From Clostridia bacterium (GTDB taxonomy: Bacteria > Bacillota > Clostridia > Oscillospirales > CAG-272), in NCBI GenBank assembly GCA_900753285.1, contig CAADYN010000208.1, positions 1 to 14,385 of the forward strand: 14,385 nucleotides of DNA, in the 5' to 3' direction. A model generated the notes under the pieces. The model saw only the letters and a program-made list of their open reading frames with translations. It made no database searches and had not been told where the DNA came from. The position numbers were made by a program, and so were the translations under genes. This document shows positions 1 through 7,138 of the stretch, in pieces; positions within the stretch are counted from its first letter, which is position 1; every line of letters starts with the position of its first letter.

Positions 1-175
1 CGCCCGACCTATCCGACACAATGCGCAAGTGCCGGATAGGAACGGCAAAATTTTTTACACTTCTATTACTTCTTTATCGCACATCAGTAAAGTCTCAGGG
101 CATCAAGCATGTGATACCCAATTAGGTGGAAGCAAAAAACTGAAAAAAATAGGTTGTGTATACCGCATACGGGAG
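1..175. other. Gene-free left edge with an imperfect inverted repeat
   Basis: I see no convincing gene here. The notable structure is an inverted repeat: CCTATCCG at 8-15 and CGGATAGG at 33-40. It extends inward as CAC/GTG after one mismatch and leaves a nine-base loop. A run of six T lies at 51-56, about ten bases beyond the plus-strand arm. It could be a terminator for a plus-strand gene left of the window or a protein-binding dyad, but the gap to the T run argues against a standard terminator. The rest is AT-rich. I looked for the 5' half of maff2 or an element end here and did not recognise either. Confidence 0.35.
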
Positions 176-222
176 AAACAAAAAGAGAGCAACAGGGTTC
201 AAATGATTGAAACTGCTGCTCT
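176..222 (-). terminator. Rho-independent terminator of the leftward operon
   Basis: On the minus strand the arms AGAGCA (217-222) and TGCTCT (186-191) pair. After one A/C mismatch the stem continues with CAG/CTG, and an inner TTCAA/TTGAA pairing closes the loop. The stem is followed directly by CTTTTTGTTT. It lies a few bases after the NYN gene stop at 229, where a terminator for the minus-strand operon is expected. Confidence 0.8.
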
Positions 223-228
223 TTCTAT

Positions 229-981
229 TTATACGATCAATCCGGCGTTTTTTGCCTCATTCCAGTTTACATACAATGCATCAACATTATAGTTGTGGTT
301 ACGAGACTTCTCTGAATAAGAATCAATATATCCGTCATTCTTCATTTGTTGAATTGCCGTTTTTACAGTGTTTATATCCAGATTATATCGCTCGGCAATC
401 AGCTGCGAAGTTTTCGCAAATGTATGCTGTATCTTGAAATATCCATTCTCCTTTTCCTTGAAATATTCAAGAATATACTTGTAATACATATCAGCGACGT
501 TTTCGCCGTCTATGATCTCATACCATGAAGCCTGTTCAGTAAGAAGCTGGCTTACCGAGTTTTTAACGCCATATACTCCCACCGGATGACCTGTTCGCAC
601 AAGATACATTACCACATACGTGAAGTGGCTGTCACCCGTCAACAGAATAAAAGTTTCGTCTCTCTTCAACAGTGCTGCCTTCTGGTACAAAAAATCGAGC
701 ATGATAAAGTCTGTATCATTCTTATTTTTGGGATTGCAGGACGTGTCAATAATATAGTTGCTGATCTTTCGCAGCTTGTCCACTTCGCGATAAATATCCG
801 GGTCTGAATAATCAGCAAAGAAATATATCTCCGGGATATAATACTTTTTCTTGAGATCCGCTACCCATGTGTCAAGTGTGGGTGAAACATTGTAGTTCTT
901 CTTCATGGAATAAAACCAGTGTTCATAATCCACATATACATATGCGGTTGGTGCTCTTGGCTTTCTTGATAGAAATTTCAC
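229..981 (-). CDS. NYN (PIN-like) domain protein with C-terminal winged helix
   Basis: A 250-aa cytoplasmic protein. Residues about 13-120 look like a NYN/LabA-type PIN fold, whose members are metal-dependent RNases. The expected acidic residues are visible: D18 in YVYVDYE, D89/D91 in NDTDFIM and D117 in LLTGDSHF. Residues about 186-225 (SQLIAERYNLDINTVKTAIQ) look like a winged-helix nucleic-acid-binding domain. The start is a GTG at 981, chosen because AGGAGG at 987-992 lies five bases upstream and because it begins 13 bases after the ATPase stop, so the two are probably cotranscribed. Function is inferred from the fold only. A nuclease-like gene as the last member of an ABC transporter operon is unusual. 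It could instead be a passenger gene reading through from the operon. Confidence 0.8.
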   Translation of the reverse strand: MKFLSRKPRAPTAYVYVDYEHWFYSMKKNYNVSPTLDTWVADLKKKYYIPEIYFFADYSDPDIYREVDKLRKISNYIIDTSCNPKNKNDTDFIMLDFLYQKAALLKRDETFILLTGDSHFTYVVMYLVRTGHPVGVYGVKNSVSQLLTEQASWYEIIDGENVADMYYKYILEYFKEKENGYFKIQHTFAKTSQLIAERYNLDINTVKTAIQQMKNDGYIDSYSEKSRNHNYNVDALYVNWNEAKNAGLIV

Positions 982-994
982 TGTAACCTCCTAC

Positions 995-1888
995 TTATAC
1001 AGTTATTGTATCGCCGAAGATGTATAGATAGTAGTCCTCCAACGTAGGTGTCACTATTTTGGAATCTTCGGAAGGTTTTTTGTCTGAAAGCACCCTAAGT
1101 GAAACATTTCCGCTCTCATCGTCCCGTGCGATATTCGTCACACGGAATTTGTCCTGCGTCGACTGTACTTCCGATTCAAGGCAAGGGACGTTCCAGACTT
1201 TACCTTCTATCTTCTTTGTCAGCTCGTGAGGCGGGGCGTTGTCAACAATCACACCCTTTTTCAGCATGATGATATCGCGCGCGATGAACTCTATATCTGA
1301 GACAACGTGTGTCGCTATGATGACTATCTTATTGAATGCTATTCTTGAAATGTAGTTGCGAATCGAAATGCGTTGTTTCGGATCAAGTCCTGCGGTTGGT
1401 TCGTCGAGAATCAGAATCTCCGGATCACCCAAAACTGCCTGTGCGAGAGTAAGACGCTGCTTCATTCCGCCGGACAACGCGCCGATCTTGCGTTTTGGCA
1501 CGTCATCAAGCTCAACGGCGGCAAGGATTTCCGGAATGTCATTTTTCGCTTTTTCCTTCGGTAAACCTTTTAGCGCAGCCATGTACCACATGAACCGTTC
1601 GACAGTGAAGTTTGGATAAAGCCCCGGATATTGCGGCATGAAGCCGAGCTTTTCCCGGAATCGCACACCCATTTTGAGAACATTTTCAGTCACGCCGTCG
1701 TCGCTTGTGTATGTAATTTCGCCTGAGTCAGCCTTGAGGTTATCCGTGATAATGTTCATCAGCGTTGATTTTCCCGAGCCGTTCGGTCCGAGAAGTGCGT
1801 AGATGCCTGGGCACAGTGTTATTGTGAATGAATTGAGAGCAAGATTGTTTTTATATGATTTAGTAATATTATAAATGCTCAAGAACAT
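995..1888 (-). CDS. ABC transporter ATP-binding protein
   Basis: A 297-aa ATPase with every motif of an active nucleotide-binding domain: Walker A GPNGSGKST at 34-42, Q-loop Q86, signature LSGGMKQR at 138-145, Walker B ILILDE ending at E163, D-loop GLDP at 167-170 and H-loop H194. After about residue 215 it carries an extension of about 80 aa typical of ATPases paired with ABC-2 permeases. The start at 1888 is preceded by GGAGGTT six bases away, only a dozen bases after the permease stop at 1901, so it almost certainly energises that permease. Codon choice here is visibly more GC-rich than in the very AT-rich permease and lipoprotein, which could mean the operon was assembled from different sources. 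The substrate is unknown. Export of the small secreted protein, immunity to it, or antimicrobial resistance are all possible. Confidence 0.92.
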   Translation of the reverse strand: MFLSIYNITKSYKNNLALNSFTITLCPGIYALLGPNGSGKSTLMNIITDNLKADSGEITYTSDDGVTENVLKMGVRFREKLGFMPQYPGLYPNFTVERFMWYMAALKGLPKEKAKNDIPEILAAVELDDVPKRKIGALSGGMKQRLTLAQAVLGDPEILILDEPTAGLDPKQRISIRNYISRIAFNKIVIIATHVVSDIEFIARDIIMLKKGVIVDNAPPHELTKKIEGKVWNVPCLESEVQSTQDKFRVTNIARDDESGNVSLRVLSDKKPSEDSKIVTPTLEDYYLYIFGDTITV

Positions 1889-1900
1889 ATGAACCTCCGC

Positions 1901-4147
1901 TTAAAAACATAAATTGTAGAGGTAATTGAAATTAAGCCAATGTGGGAATTCAATATCAAAATATTCAAATATATAGGGGCATAACAGCCATATAGAGCAT
2001 ATAAGAAAAACCAAATAGCCATTTTTGGCTTTTTTTGTGATTGCTAATATAAGACTTACTATAATCAGTATTAATATGCTCCTCGCCAGAATATAGAAAA
2101 GAAGATAAGATAAGATTGAAATGTCTGGTGCATTTTTGAACTGCTCGAGACTATATAAAGGGGCATAAAGTGCAGGAAAATACCAATGGGAAAATAGTAT
2201 TATAAACCGAAAAGTGTTCGTACATAGATATATGAGTGATGTTATGGTTAAAGAGCCTATATATTTTGCTATGGTTGTCTGTCTTCTGCCATATTTAGTT
2301 GTGCTTATAAGAGTTATAGCTGGATAAGCGGATGTTTTGCTAGTGTATTCACATGAAAAGAACTCTGTCGCTAAAAAGAAAATAATTAGTAGCATTAGAA
2401 TGTCATTCCCGCTATTAAATAAATTCTCATACCCGCTGCGATATAAAAAATAAGCTGGAACTTTTTTGGTAAGGGAAACATTATTTAAATAGTTATCGTA
2501 CTCAATTATGCTGTCCAATACTTCACTATGCGATAAAGCTCGTTCATAACTTTGCAAATATGTTAAATACTCTTTACTATCGATTTCACCATTACTATAT
2601 GATAACTCGACTGTATCCTTGGTCGAAAAAATGATATCAAAATTGATTCGTTCTTTCTGTAGATATTCAGTCTTTTCGACAGAAATTGGACCCTCTAAGT
2701 ATAGTAAATATTCATAAAGGATGTTGTCACTTTCAGAATGCTCCCGACTATATACTACATACGTAAATATTGTTTGCGATACAAGGAAAAAAAAGCAAAG
2801 TAAAAGTGATCTAACTTGAAGCTGTTTCCTTATTTCATATGGTGAAAGGCGAAGCGAGTATTTTTGTCCTTTAGATACAGTGCATTTATTTGTGAATGGC
2901 TTATTTAATCCAATTCGTACATTATTATGAGATTTTTTAATTTCAGTATTTGTAGAGAATAATAAGACCAATAAGGCTATGAAAACCAAACAATATATTA
3001 TCGGAACTAAAAATTCATGATTCACTACTCTGCTAAATATATTGGAGGCTGCATATCTCTTGAAAAAGTCAGTTGAAGTTAGATGTACAAAAGGGTGAAG
3101 TCTATAAGCTAAACTGCCAAAGTTAGGATTAAGTTGTAAAATAATGTATGCGGCAATTGAAGAAAAACCGGATAGAATATACACAAGCACCAATTTTTGA
3201 AAACAGATAGATATAAAAGACGTAAGTACACATAGCACCCATAATATTCCTAATTTAGCTATAAAGGAGAGGATTGTGAATGCAATTACCGATATTGCGT
3301 ATGGGCAATACGTATATTGAGAAAAAGCTTGTATAGAATTCCATGGACTTGATAAGCCAACTGTTTTTAAAACCACCAACAAAGTAATACATTCTGAGAG
3401 TGCTAAAAAAATAAAAGAAAGCAGGAACAAGTAGATTAATTTGGTTATAAATATTCTTACTCTGCCATAGCGAGAGTTAAAGATTATTCCATTCATGTTT
3501 GTACTGTATTCCAGACAAAATGTATGTCCGCAAATTAGTATAAGAGCAAGCAATGTTGATAAACCAGGCACCGGTGATTCTAAAAAAATGTCCCAACCAA
3601 TAGTATCTTCTAGCCCTATGTAAACATTATTTGATGTTTGAACATAAGTTTCGATTACTTTCTTGTTATAATTTTTTTGAAAAACATTATCAGATGCTGC
3701 AAAGATATTCTGTTCAGCAGTATCTATTAAATGAGCGATTTGAGAAATGTATGTATTTTTTCTGTATAATAAATCAAAAAATCTGTTGTAAGACTGATAA
3801 TCATATACTTGCGATTCATACACTTGTTCTGGAGGAGATATTGCTACTATTTTTTCTGAAGTGGATTTTGCTGTTTCAAGAAGAGCTTGCTCATATAAAT
3901 TATATGTCGCTTGCCATTCGTCATAACTCTTTATAAAAGCTGAAGGATTTGCTTGATATGCTATAATTGCATTTCTAATACGTTCAGTATCCACTAACTC
4001 TACGCTATTTACAGAAATGAAGGCACCAAAAATGTTAATAAGTATAAAAAGTACAAAGAGTGCAGCCCAATTGAATGGCGGAATTTTTTTAAATTCAAAT
4101 GATAATGTTGTAAAAAACTTATTTTTCATAAATAATATAGTGTTCAT
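1901..4147 (-). CDS. Tandem-duplicated ABC-2 type membrane permease
   Basis: A 748-aa integral membrane protein built as two similar halves. Half one has a membrane helix at about 28-46, a large extracytoplasmic region at about 47-194, then helices near 195-212, 234-262, 282-310, 316-338 and 378-398. Half two repeats this: a helix at about 447-466, an outer region to about 580, then helices near 582-598, 628-652, 680-702 and 708-727. A repeated motif marks the duplication: EY (213-214) followed by YGR (227-229), and EY (600-601) followed by YGR (619-621), each in the loop after the second helix. This is the ABC-2/YhgE-like permease pattern, here as a single-chain pseudodimer for the following ATPase. 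It overlaps the lipoprotein gene by 29 bases, suggesting translational coupling. An internal ATG at 4129 is a possible alternative start. The sequence is strongly AT-rich. Confidence 0.85.
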   Translation of the reverse strand: MNTILFMKNKFFTTLSFEFKKIPPFNWAALFVLFILINIFGAFISVNSVELVDTERIRNAIIAYQANPSAFIKSYDEWQATYNLYEQALLETAKSTSEKIVAISPPEQVYESQVYDYQSYNRFFDLLYRKNTYISQIAHLIDTAEQNIFAASDNVFQKNYNKKVIETYVQTSNNVYIGLEDTIGWDIFLESPVPGLSTLLALILICGHTFCLEYSTNMNGIIFNSRYGRVRIFITKLIYLFLLSFIFLALSECITLLVVLKTVGLSSPWNSIQAFSQYTYCPYAISVIAFTILSFIAKLGILWVLCVLTSFISICFQKLVLVYILSGFSSIAAYIILQLNPNFGSLAYRLHPFVHLTSTDFFKRYAASNIFSRVVNHEFLVPIIYCLVFIALLVLLFSTNTEIKKSHNNVRIGLNKPFTNKCTVSKGQKYSLRLSPYEIRKQLQVRSLLLCFFFLVSQTIFTYVVYSREHSESDNILYEYLLYLEGPISVEKTEYLQKERINFDIIFSTKDTVELSYSNGEIDSKEYLTYLQSYERALSHSEVLDSIIEYDNYLNNVSLTKKVPAYFLYRSGYENLFNSGNDILMLLIIFFLATEFFSCEYTSKTSAYPAITLISTTKYGRRQTTIAKYIGSLTITSLIYLCTNTFRFIILFSHWYFPALYAPLYSLEQFKNAPDISILSYLLFYILARSILILIIVSLILAITKKAKNGYLVFLICSIWLLCPYIFEYFDIEFPHWLNFNYLYNLCF

Positions 4148-5339
4148 CGGTGGAATCCGAATTCACCAGGTATAATTCAATGTACCTTTCCTCGTTCAAT
4201 ACACCCAATAACATATAGTTATCTATCAATCCGTAAAACTTAGATACACCATACCCAAAAGAACAATCATATACGGTTTTGGCTGAGGTTGTCAAGTCAT
4301 ATTGAAATAGTTCAGTTCCATTATCTGAAGTAATTGAATGAGATTTCCCGTTCGCATCAGTGTAGGTACCAAAGTTGACTTTATTTGTCTTAGTATACCA
4401 TAATGAATTGTTTAGAATTGTGGTATCAACAGGAGAATCAACAGCATCGTCGAGTAATTTGCCATTGACTGTTATGTTATAGCCATTATTGTTAATTGAG
4501 GAAATAGTAACATAATTCCCATCTTGAGTGTTTATAATACATACATTCTCGTCGATAGTTTCAAGGTTACTTCCATCTAAGTTCATTCTTTTCAGGGTAA
4601 AAGAATTCGTTCTGTAATAGAGAACATCATCATCTATGCAAAATTGTATAATAAAATCCTCATCTATATTGACCTTCTCGACTTTACCTCCGCCAATTGG
4701 AACTCGATAAATGGTATTATTGGTATCAGAGATGCGTTTTAAATAGTAAAGATAATCGTTGTGGATAGAAATAGCATATGAAACACTTCCTAATTCTCTA
4801 TTCCAAGTATCAAGGAACTCAAATTTGCCAGTATCGGGGTCATATGAAGCAACAAAAGTTTTATAATCTCCCCCGCCACTAACATCGAAAGCGGAGGAGG
4901 TTTCACAAATGCCTTTGCAAAATATTTTTCCATCATGAGAAATCATAGAATTAATTGTGTATGTGTTGATACATGATTTATTGTTATGGTCACATAGCGG
5001 ATCTGAGCATAAAGATTGAATACATCCTGTGTACCTATTTAATAACATGATGTTGCTGTGCAATATATATATGTTACCATCGCATTCAACTGCTAGGCTA
5101 TCTCCAAAAACCCGACTTCCTAAATATTTGTTTTTGGAATTTGAAAGGATTTCAGCAACAGCATAATTGTTTTCTTTTTCTTGTGCATCATTAGAAACAT
5201 TAGAATCAATTTTTGATGTTTGATTTTGTGTAACAGGATTTTTTATCGTCTCGACTTCTGGTGGTCTTTCATTGACACTACATGAGATAGTGAATCCTGA
5301 AATACAGATAATTAAAAATAATAAAAGATTATATTTCAT
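4119..5339 (-). CDS. Lipoprotein with a predicted beta-propeller-like domain
   Basis: A 406-aa exported lipoprotein. The N-terminus has a charged residue, a hydrophobic core and a lipobox ending TISC, giving lipid-modified Cys20 and anchoring on the outer face of the membrane. A disordered Asn/Ser/Glu-rich linker follows to about residue 60. The rest has repeated strand patterns such as LYYLKR..IYRVPIGGG and LYYRTN..LKRMNLDGS, like DUF5050/propeller lipoproteins of clostridia. Cysteines at 106, 111, 116 and 123 form a C-x4-C-DPLC-H-x5-C pattern that I recognise from such proteins, possibly a metal or disulfide site. Start at 5339 with GGAG about eight bases upstream. It sits between the secreted protein and the permease, so it may be the receptor, sensor or immunity component of the transporter. 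No enzymatic role can be assigned. Confidence 0.78.
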   Translation of the reverse strand: MKYNLLLFLIICISGFTISCSVNERPPEVETIKNPVTQNQTSKIDSNVSNDAQEKENNYAVAEILSNSKNKYLGSRVFGDSLAVECDGNIYILHSNIMLLNRYTGCIQSLCSDPLCDHNNKSCINTYTINSMISHDGKIFCKGICETSSAFDVSGGGDYKTFVASYDPDTGKFEFLDTWNRELGSVSYAISIHNDYLYYLKRISDTNNTIYRVPIGGGKVEKVNIDEDFIIQFCIDDDVLYYRTNSFTLKRMNLDGSNLETIDENVCIINTQDGNYVTISSINNNGYNITVNGKLLDDAVDSPVDTTILNNSLWYTKTNKVNFGTYTDANGKSHSITSDNGTELFQYDLTTSAKTVYDCSFGYGVSKFYGLIDNYMLLGVLNEERYIELYLVNSDSTDEHYIIYEK

Positions 5340-5395
5340 ATTGCGAACTCCGATAAAGCATATTAATTTTCACTAGTTTTTTTATAAGTCACAAG

Positions 5396-5414
5396 AGGTG
5401 GTTTAAAACCACCT
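5396..5414. repeat. Intercistronic hairpin between secreted-protein and lipoprotein genes
   Basis: A perfect 19-base dyad with nine-base arms around one central base, pairing AGGTGG with CCACCT in RNA. It begins 13 bases after the secreted-protein stop. On the transcribed minus strand no T run follows directly, so it is more likely an mRNA-stability or processing element, or a leaky terminator, than a full terminator. Either way it would raise expression of the small secreted protein above the transporter genes. Confidence 0.6.
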
Positions 5415-5427
5415 ATTGCGCAGAAGC

Positions 5428-5808
5428 TTAATAATAAGTATCGCCACTCCAAGAGTCTCCAGTCTTAAGCGTCAAGTAATGTGTGCCAGTAGCAGAACCT
5501 ATATTGCCGCCAATAGTTGCTGTTACGTCTACTTCGTTAGAAGCGTATGGACCATTTTCTTCTTCTACAGGATCGTACCCGCTGGAACGCACTTTCACTT
5601 TGGTTCGATTACTTGATACGTTTGACGATGAAGTTGAAACATACGTTGTTGCACCCATGGATTTTGAGGTAATTGTCCAAAGAGTACCATTACACGAGTA
5701 GCTACCGACTGTTCCAGTGGTTCTATCAACTTCTACAGCGTACACCACGATCGAAGATAATATAATCATCGTGATTGCAAGCATCGTTGCCATTAATTTT
5801 TTCTTCAT
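5428..5808 (-). CDS. Small secreted Ser/Thr/Gly-rich protein (bacteriocin-like candidate)
   Basis: A 126-aa precursor. Residues 1-24 form a classical Sec signal peptide (MKKK, then a hydrophobic core, then VYA before the likely cleavage site), giving a mature protein of about 102 aa with one cysteine (C39). The mature part is rich in Ser, Thr, Gly and Val in alternating patterns that suggest a small beta-sheet protein, and it ends in DTYY. Ribosome site GGAGG at 5819-5823. It is the first large gene of the operon, behind an attenuator-like hairpin and ahead of a lipoprotein, a large membrane protein and an ABC ATPase. That layout resembles lactococcin 972-type loci, but I cannot show sequence homology. 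It may also be a surface-structure or signalling protein. Certain: a secreted small protein. Inferred: antimicrobial or signalling role. Confidence 0.75.
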   Translation of the reverse strand: MKKKLMATMLAITMIILSSIVVYAVEVDRTTGTVGSYSCNGTLWTITSKSMGATTYVSTSSSNVSSNRTKVKVRSSGYDPVEEENGPYASNEVDVTATIGGNIGSATGTHYLTLKTGDSWSGDTYY

Positions 5809-5841
5809 AGATGTGAAACCTCCTTTCTTTTGAAATTTTTA

Positions 5842-5908
5842 AGTATAAAAAGAGCGCATAGCCTGTTTACAAGACTGTCAACGATCCTGTAACTCAACCT
5901 ATGCGCTC
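5842..5908 (-). terminator. Attenuator-like terminator hairpin upstream of the secreted-protein gene
   Basis: On the minus strand, arms GAGCGCATAG (5899-5908) and CTATGCGCTC (5852-5861) form a perfect 10-bp stem. Inner pairing ACAGGA/TCTTGT extends it, and TTTTTATA follows at once: a complete Rho-independent terminator. It lies between the operon promoter and the secreted-protein ribosome site, so it can limit transcription of the whole operon. Its 5' arm is also the last codons of the 41-codon ORF, whose stop is at 5894-5896. A ribosome at that stop would cover the arm and prevent hairpin formation, the geometry of translation-coupled attenuation. The alternative is a simple terminator after a separately expressed small gene, with a second unseen promoter downstream. 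Confidence 0.72.
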
Positions 5909-6019
5909 GCTTAGAACACGTTTGATCGGATATAATACTGTTTTGATCAGATCATGTTTGTCCATTGCGTCAGGCATAGGATGAAACACTGTGCATGCAT
6001 TGCACCGGAAAAATACCAT
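5894..6019 (-). CDS. 41-aa small ORF: leader peptide or small protein
   Basis: An ATG at 6019 is preceded six bases upstream by GGGGGTGATC-like sequence (6023-6032), a near-perfect Shine-Dalgarno. The ORF runs 41 codons to TGA at 5894. The product begins MVFFRCNACTVFH, with a CxxC pair at C6/C9, and ends KRVLSERIG, basic and amphipathic. It has no signal peptide. It starts about 80 bases after the predicted transcription start and ends inside the terminator hairpin, so it may be a leader peptide controlling read-through. It could instead be a small regulatory or immunity protein. I do not recognise a family. Support comes from promoter, ribosome site and frame, not homology. Confidence 0.6.
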   Translation of the reverse strand: MVFFRCNACTVFHPMPDAMDKHDLIKTVLYPIKRVLSERIG

Positions 6020-6062
6020 ATCGATCACCCCCATTCACAAAATTCCAACTGATCATCTTTGA

Positions 6063-6090
6063 AGAGAAGTGCCTGATAGGGTACTTCTCT
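6063..6090. repeat. Hairpin at the 5' end of the operon transcript
   Basis: AGAGAAGT (6063-6070) and ACTTCTCT (6083-6090) form a perfect 8-bp stem. It extends inward with wobble and GC pairs to a four-base GATA loop. It begins just downstream of the -10 box, near +7 of the minus-strand transcript. It may be an RNA stabiliser, a riboregulatory stem or, as DNA, a repressor operator. It has no adjoining T run, so it is not a terminator. Confidence 0.55.
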
Positions 6091-6103
6091 ATCTGACATC
6101 TAT

Positions 6104-6132
6104 ATTTTAGCATATAATTCCGTATTTATCAA
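6104..6132 (-). promoter_or_regulatory. Sigma-A promoter of the secreted-protein/ABC operon
   Basis: On the minus strand, -35 TTGATA (6127-6132), a 17-bp spacer and -10 TAAAAT (6104-6109), one mismatch from consensus in each box. Transcription would start near 6097. It precedes the 41-codon ORF and everything down to the terminator at 176-222. Confidence 0.75.
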
Positions 6133-6250
6133 TAGGAAATATGAAATTAATGTACAGAATTTGAAAATTAACAGAAAATTCATAAATGGCTTTGTCACTA
6201 TACACTATGAAGTTTATTAAGCACCCTTGATTATTATCAATAATTATAAC

Positions 6251-7051
6251 TCATTGCTTTTTCCCTCGTCCGCCGCTCTTGTATAGCTTAGACTTCTTTA
6301 GAATCCGAATGAACCAGCGGAATTCTTCCTCAGTCAGCTTCCGATAGTCAATCTGGAGCTGCTTACAGTAAAGAACCATCTGCTTTTCAAGCCTGCTGCC
6401 CTTGAAGTTCGCCACCTCATCAAGATCCTTTTTCATCTGCTGTGCAACCGAAACCTCCGGCGCGCTCGTGCTGTCTTTGCGATGCTTCTCGCGTAAGTCT
6501 CGTATAATGCGGTCAATATCCTCGTTCACAAGGTGGCTGAAATATTCATCGTCATGGATATGCGCAGCTTCAAGCACACGAAGCGTCGGATCGTCCTTAT
6601 CGGGATTATGCTTGTCAATCAGTTCCTGTCTGACGACATCAATCCATGCGTTCAGATTCTGAATCTGCATTCCGGCAATGTTGTCTATGTAGATTTCAAT
6701 ATCCGCAAGCAGCCGCGGGAATCCTTCGTGTGAGATTAGCTCTCTCAGAAGCCGTTTGTTTAGCTTTTTATCGGATATATACGCACAGATTTCAGCGTTA
6801 TCCGGACTTTGACAGGATGTATCCCATGCCGTTTTTTGCTCCGACAATCCCAGTAAGTAGTCGGTAGTTACACCGTAAAACTTCGCCAGCTGCATAATGG
6901 CATAGTGGGAAATATCCTTTGTGTCATTTGATTCATACGAACCGAGCGCAGACTTTGATAGTCCTGTTTTATCGGAAAGCTCTTCAAGCGTAAGCCTTTT
7001 TTCGTACCGCAGGTCGCGGATTCGCTCCTGTATCGTGAGTTTGTCATACAT
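6251..7051 (-). CDS. XRE-family HTH transcriptional regulator
   Basis: A 266-aa cytoplasmic regulator. Residues 8-66 are a Cro/CI-type helix-turn-helix (ERIRDLRYEKRLTLEELSDK, then GLSKSALGSYE) followed by YGVTTDYLLGLSE, the usual end of this domain. The remaining 200 or so residues are mostly charged and helical, with no catalytic motif I recognise. Regulators of this size and shape are common in mobile elements of clostridia. The start at 7051 is preferred over an in-frame ATG at 7102, because GGAG lies about eight bases before it and the HTH begins there. The upstream ATG lies within a hairpin. It sits between the toxin-antitoxin pair and the secreted-protein operon, all on the same strand, and could control either or the element's transfer genes. 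Confidence 0.85.
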   Translation of the reverse strand: MYDKLTIQERIRDLRYEKRLTLEELSDKTGLSKSALGSYESNDTKDISHYAIMQLAKFYGVTTDYLLGLSEQKTAWDTSCQSPDNAEICAYISDKKLNKRLLRELISHEGFPRLLADIEIYIDNIAGMQIQNLNAWIDVVRQELIDKHNPDKDDPTLRVLEAAHIHDDEYFSHLVNEDIDRIIRDLREKHRKDSTSAPEVSVAQQMKKDLDEVANFKGSRLEKQMVLYCKQLQIDYRKLTEEEFRWFIRILKKSKLYKSGGRGKKQ

Positions 7052-7090
7052 GGTAAGTCTCCGTTCCTTTCTTAAAATTTCAAATAACGC

Positions 7091-7136
7091 AAAACGACGC
7101 ACAGCCGAACAACATCTGTCCGACCTGCGTCGTTTT
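7091..7136. terminator. Strong hairpin after the toxin gene, probable terminator
   Basis: AAAACGACGCA (7091-7101) pairs with TGCGTCGTTTT (7126-7136). The inner CGAACA/TGTCCG pairing (one wobble) gives a long stem. T runs lie on both sides, four T on the minus strand and at least eight on the plus strand, so it could act in both directions. On the minus strand it starts two bases after the toxin stop (7139) and would separate toxin-antitoxin transcription from the XRE gene. It could also attenuate read-through rather than stop it fully. Confidence 0.6.
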
Positions 7137-7138
7137 TT

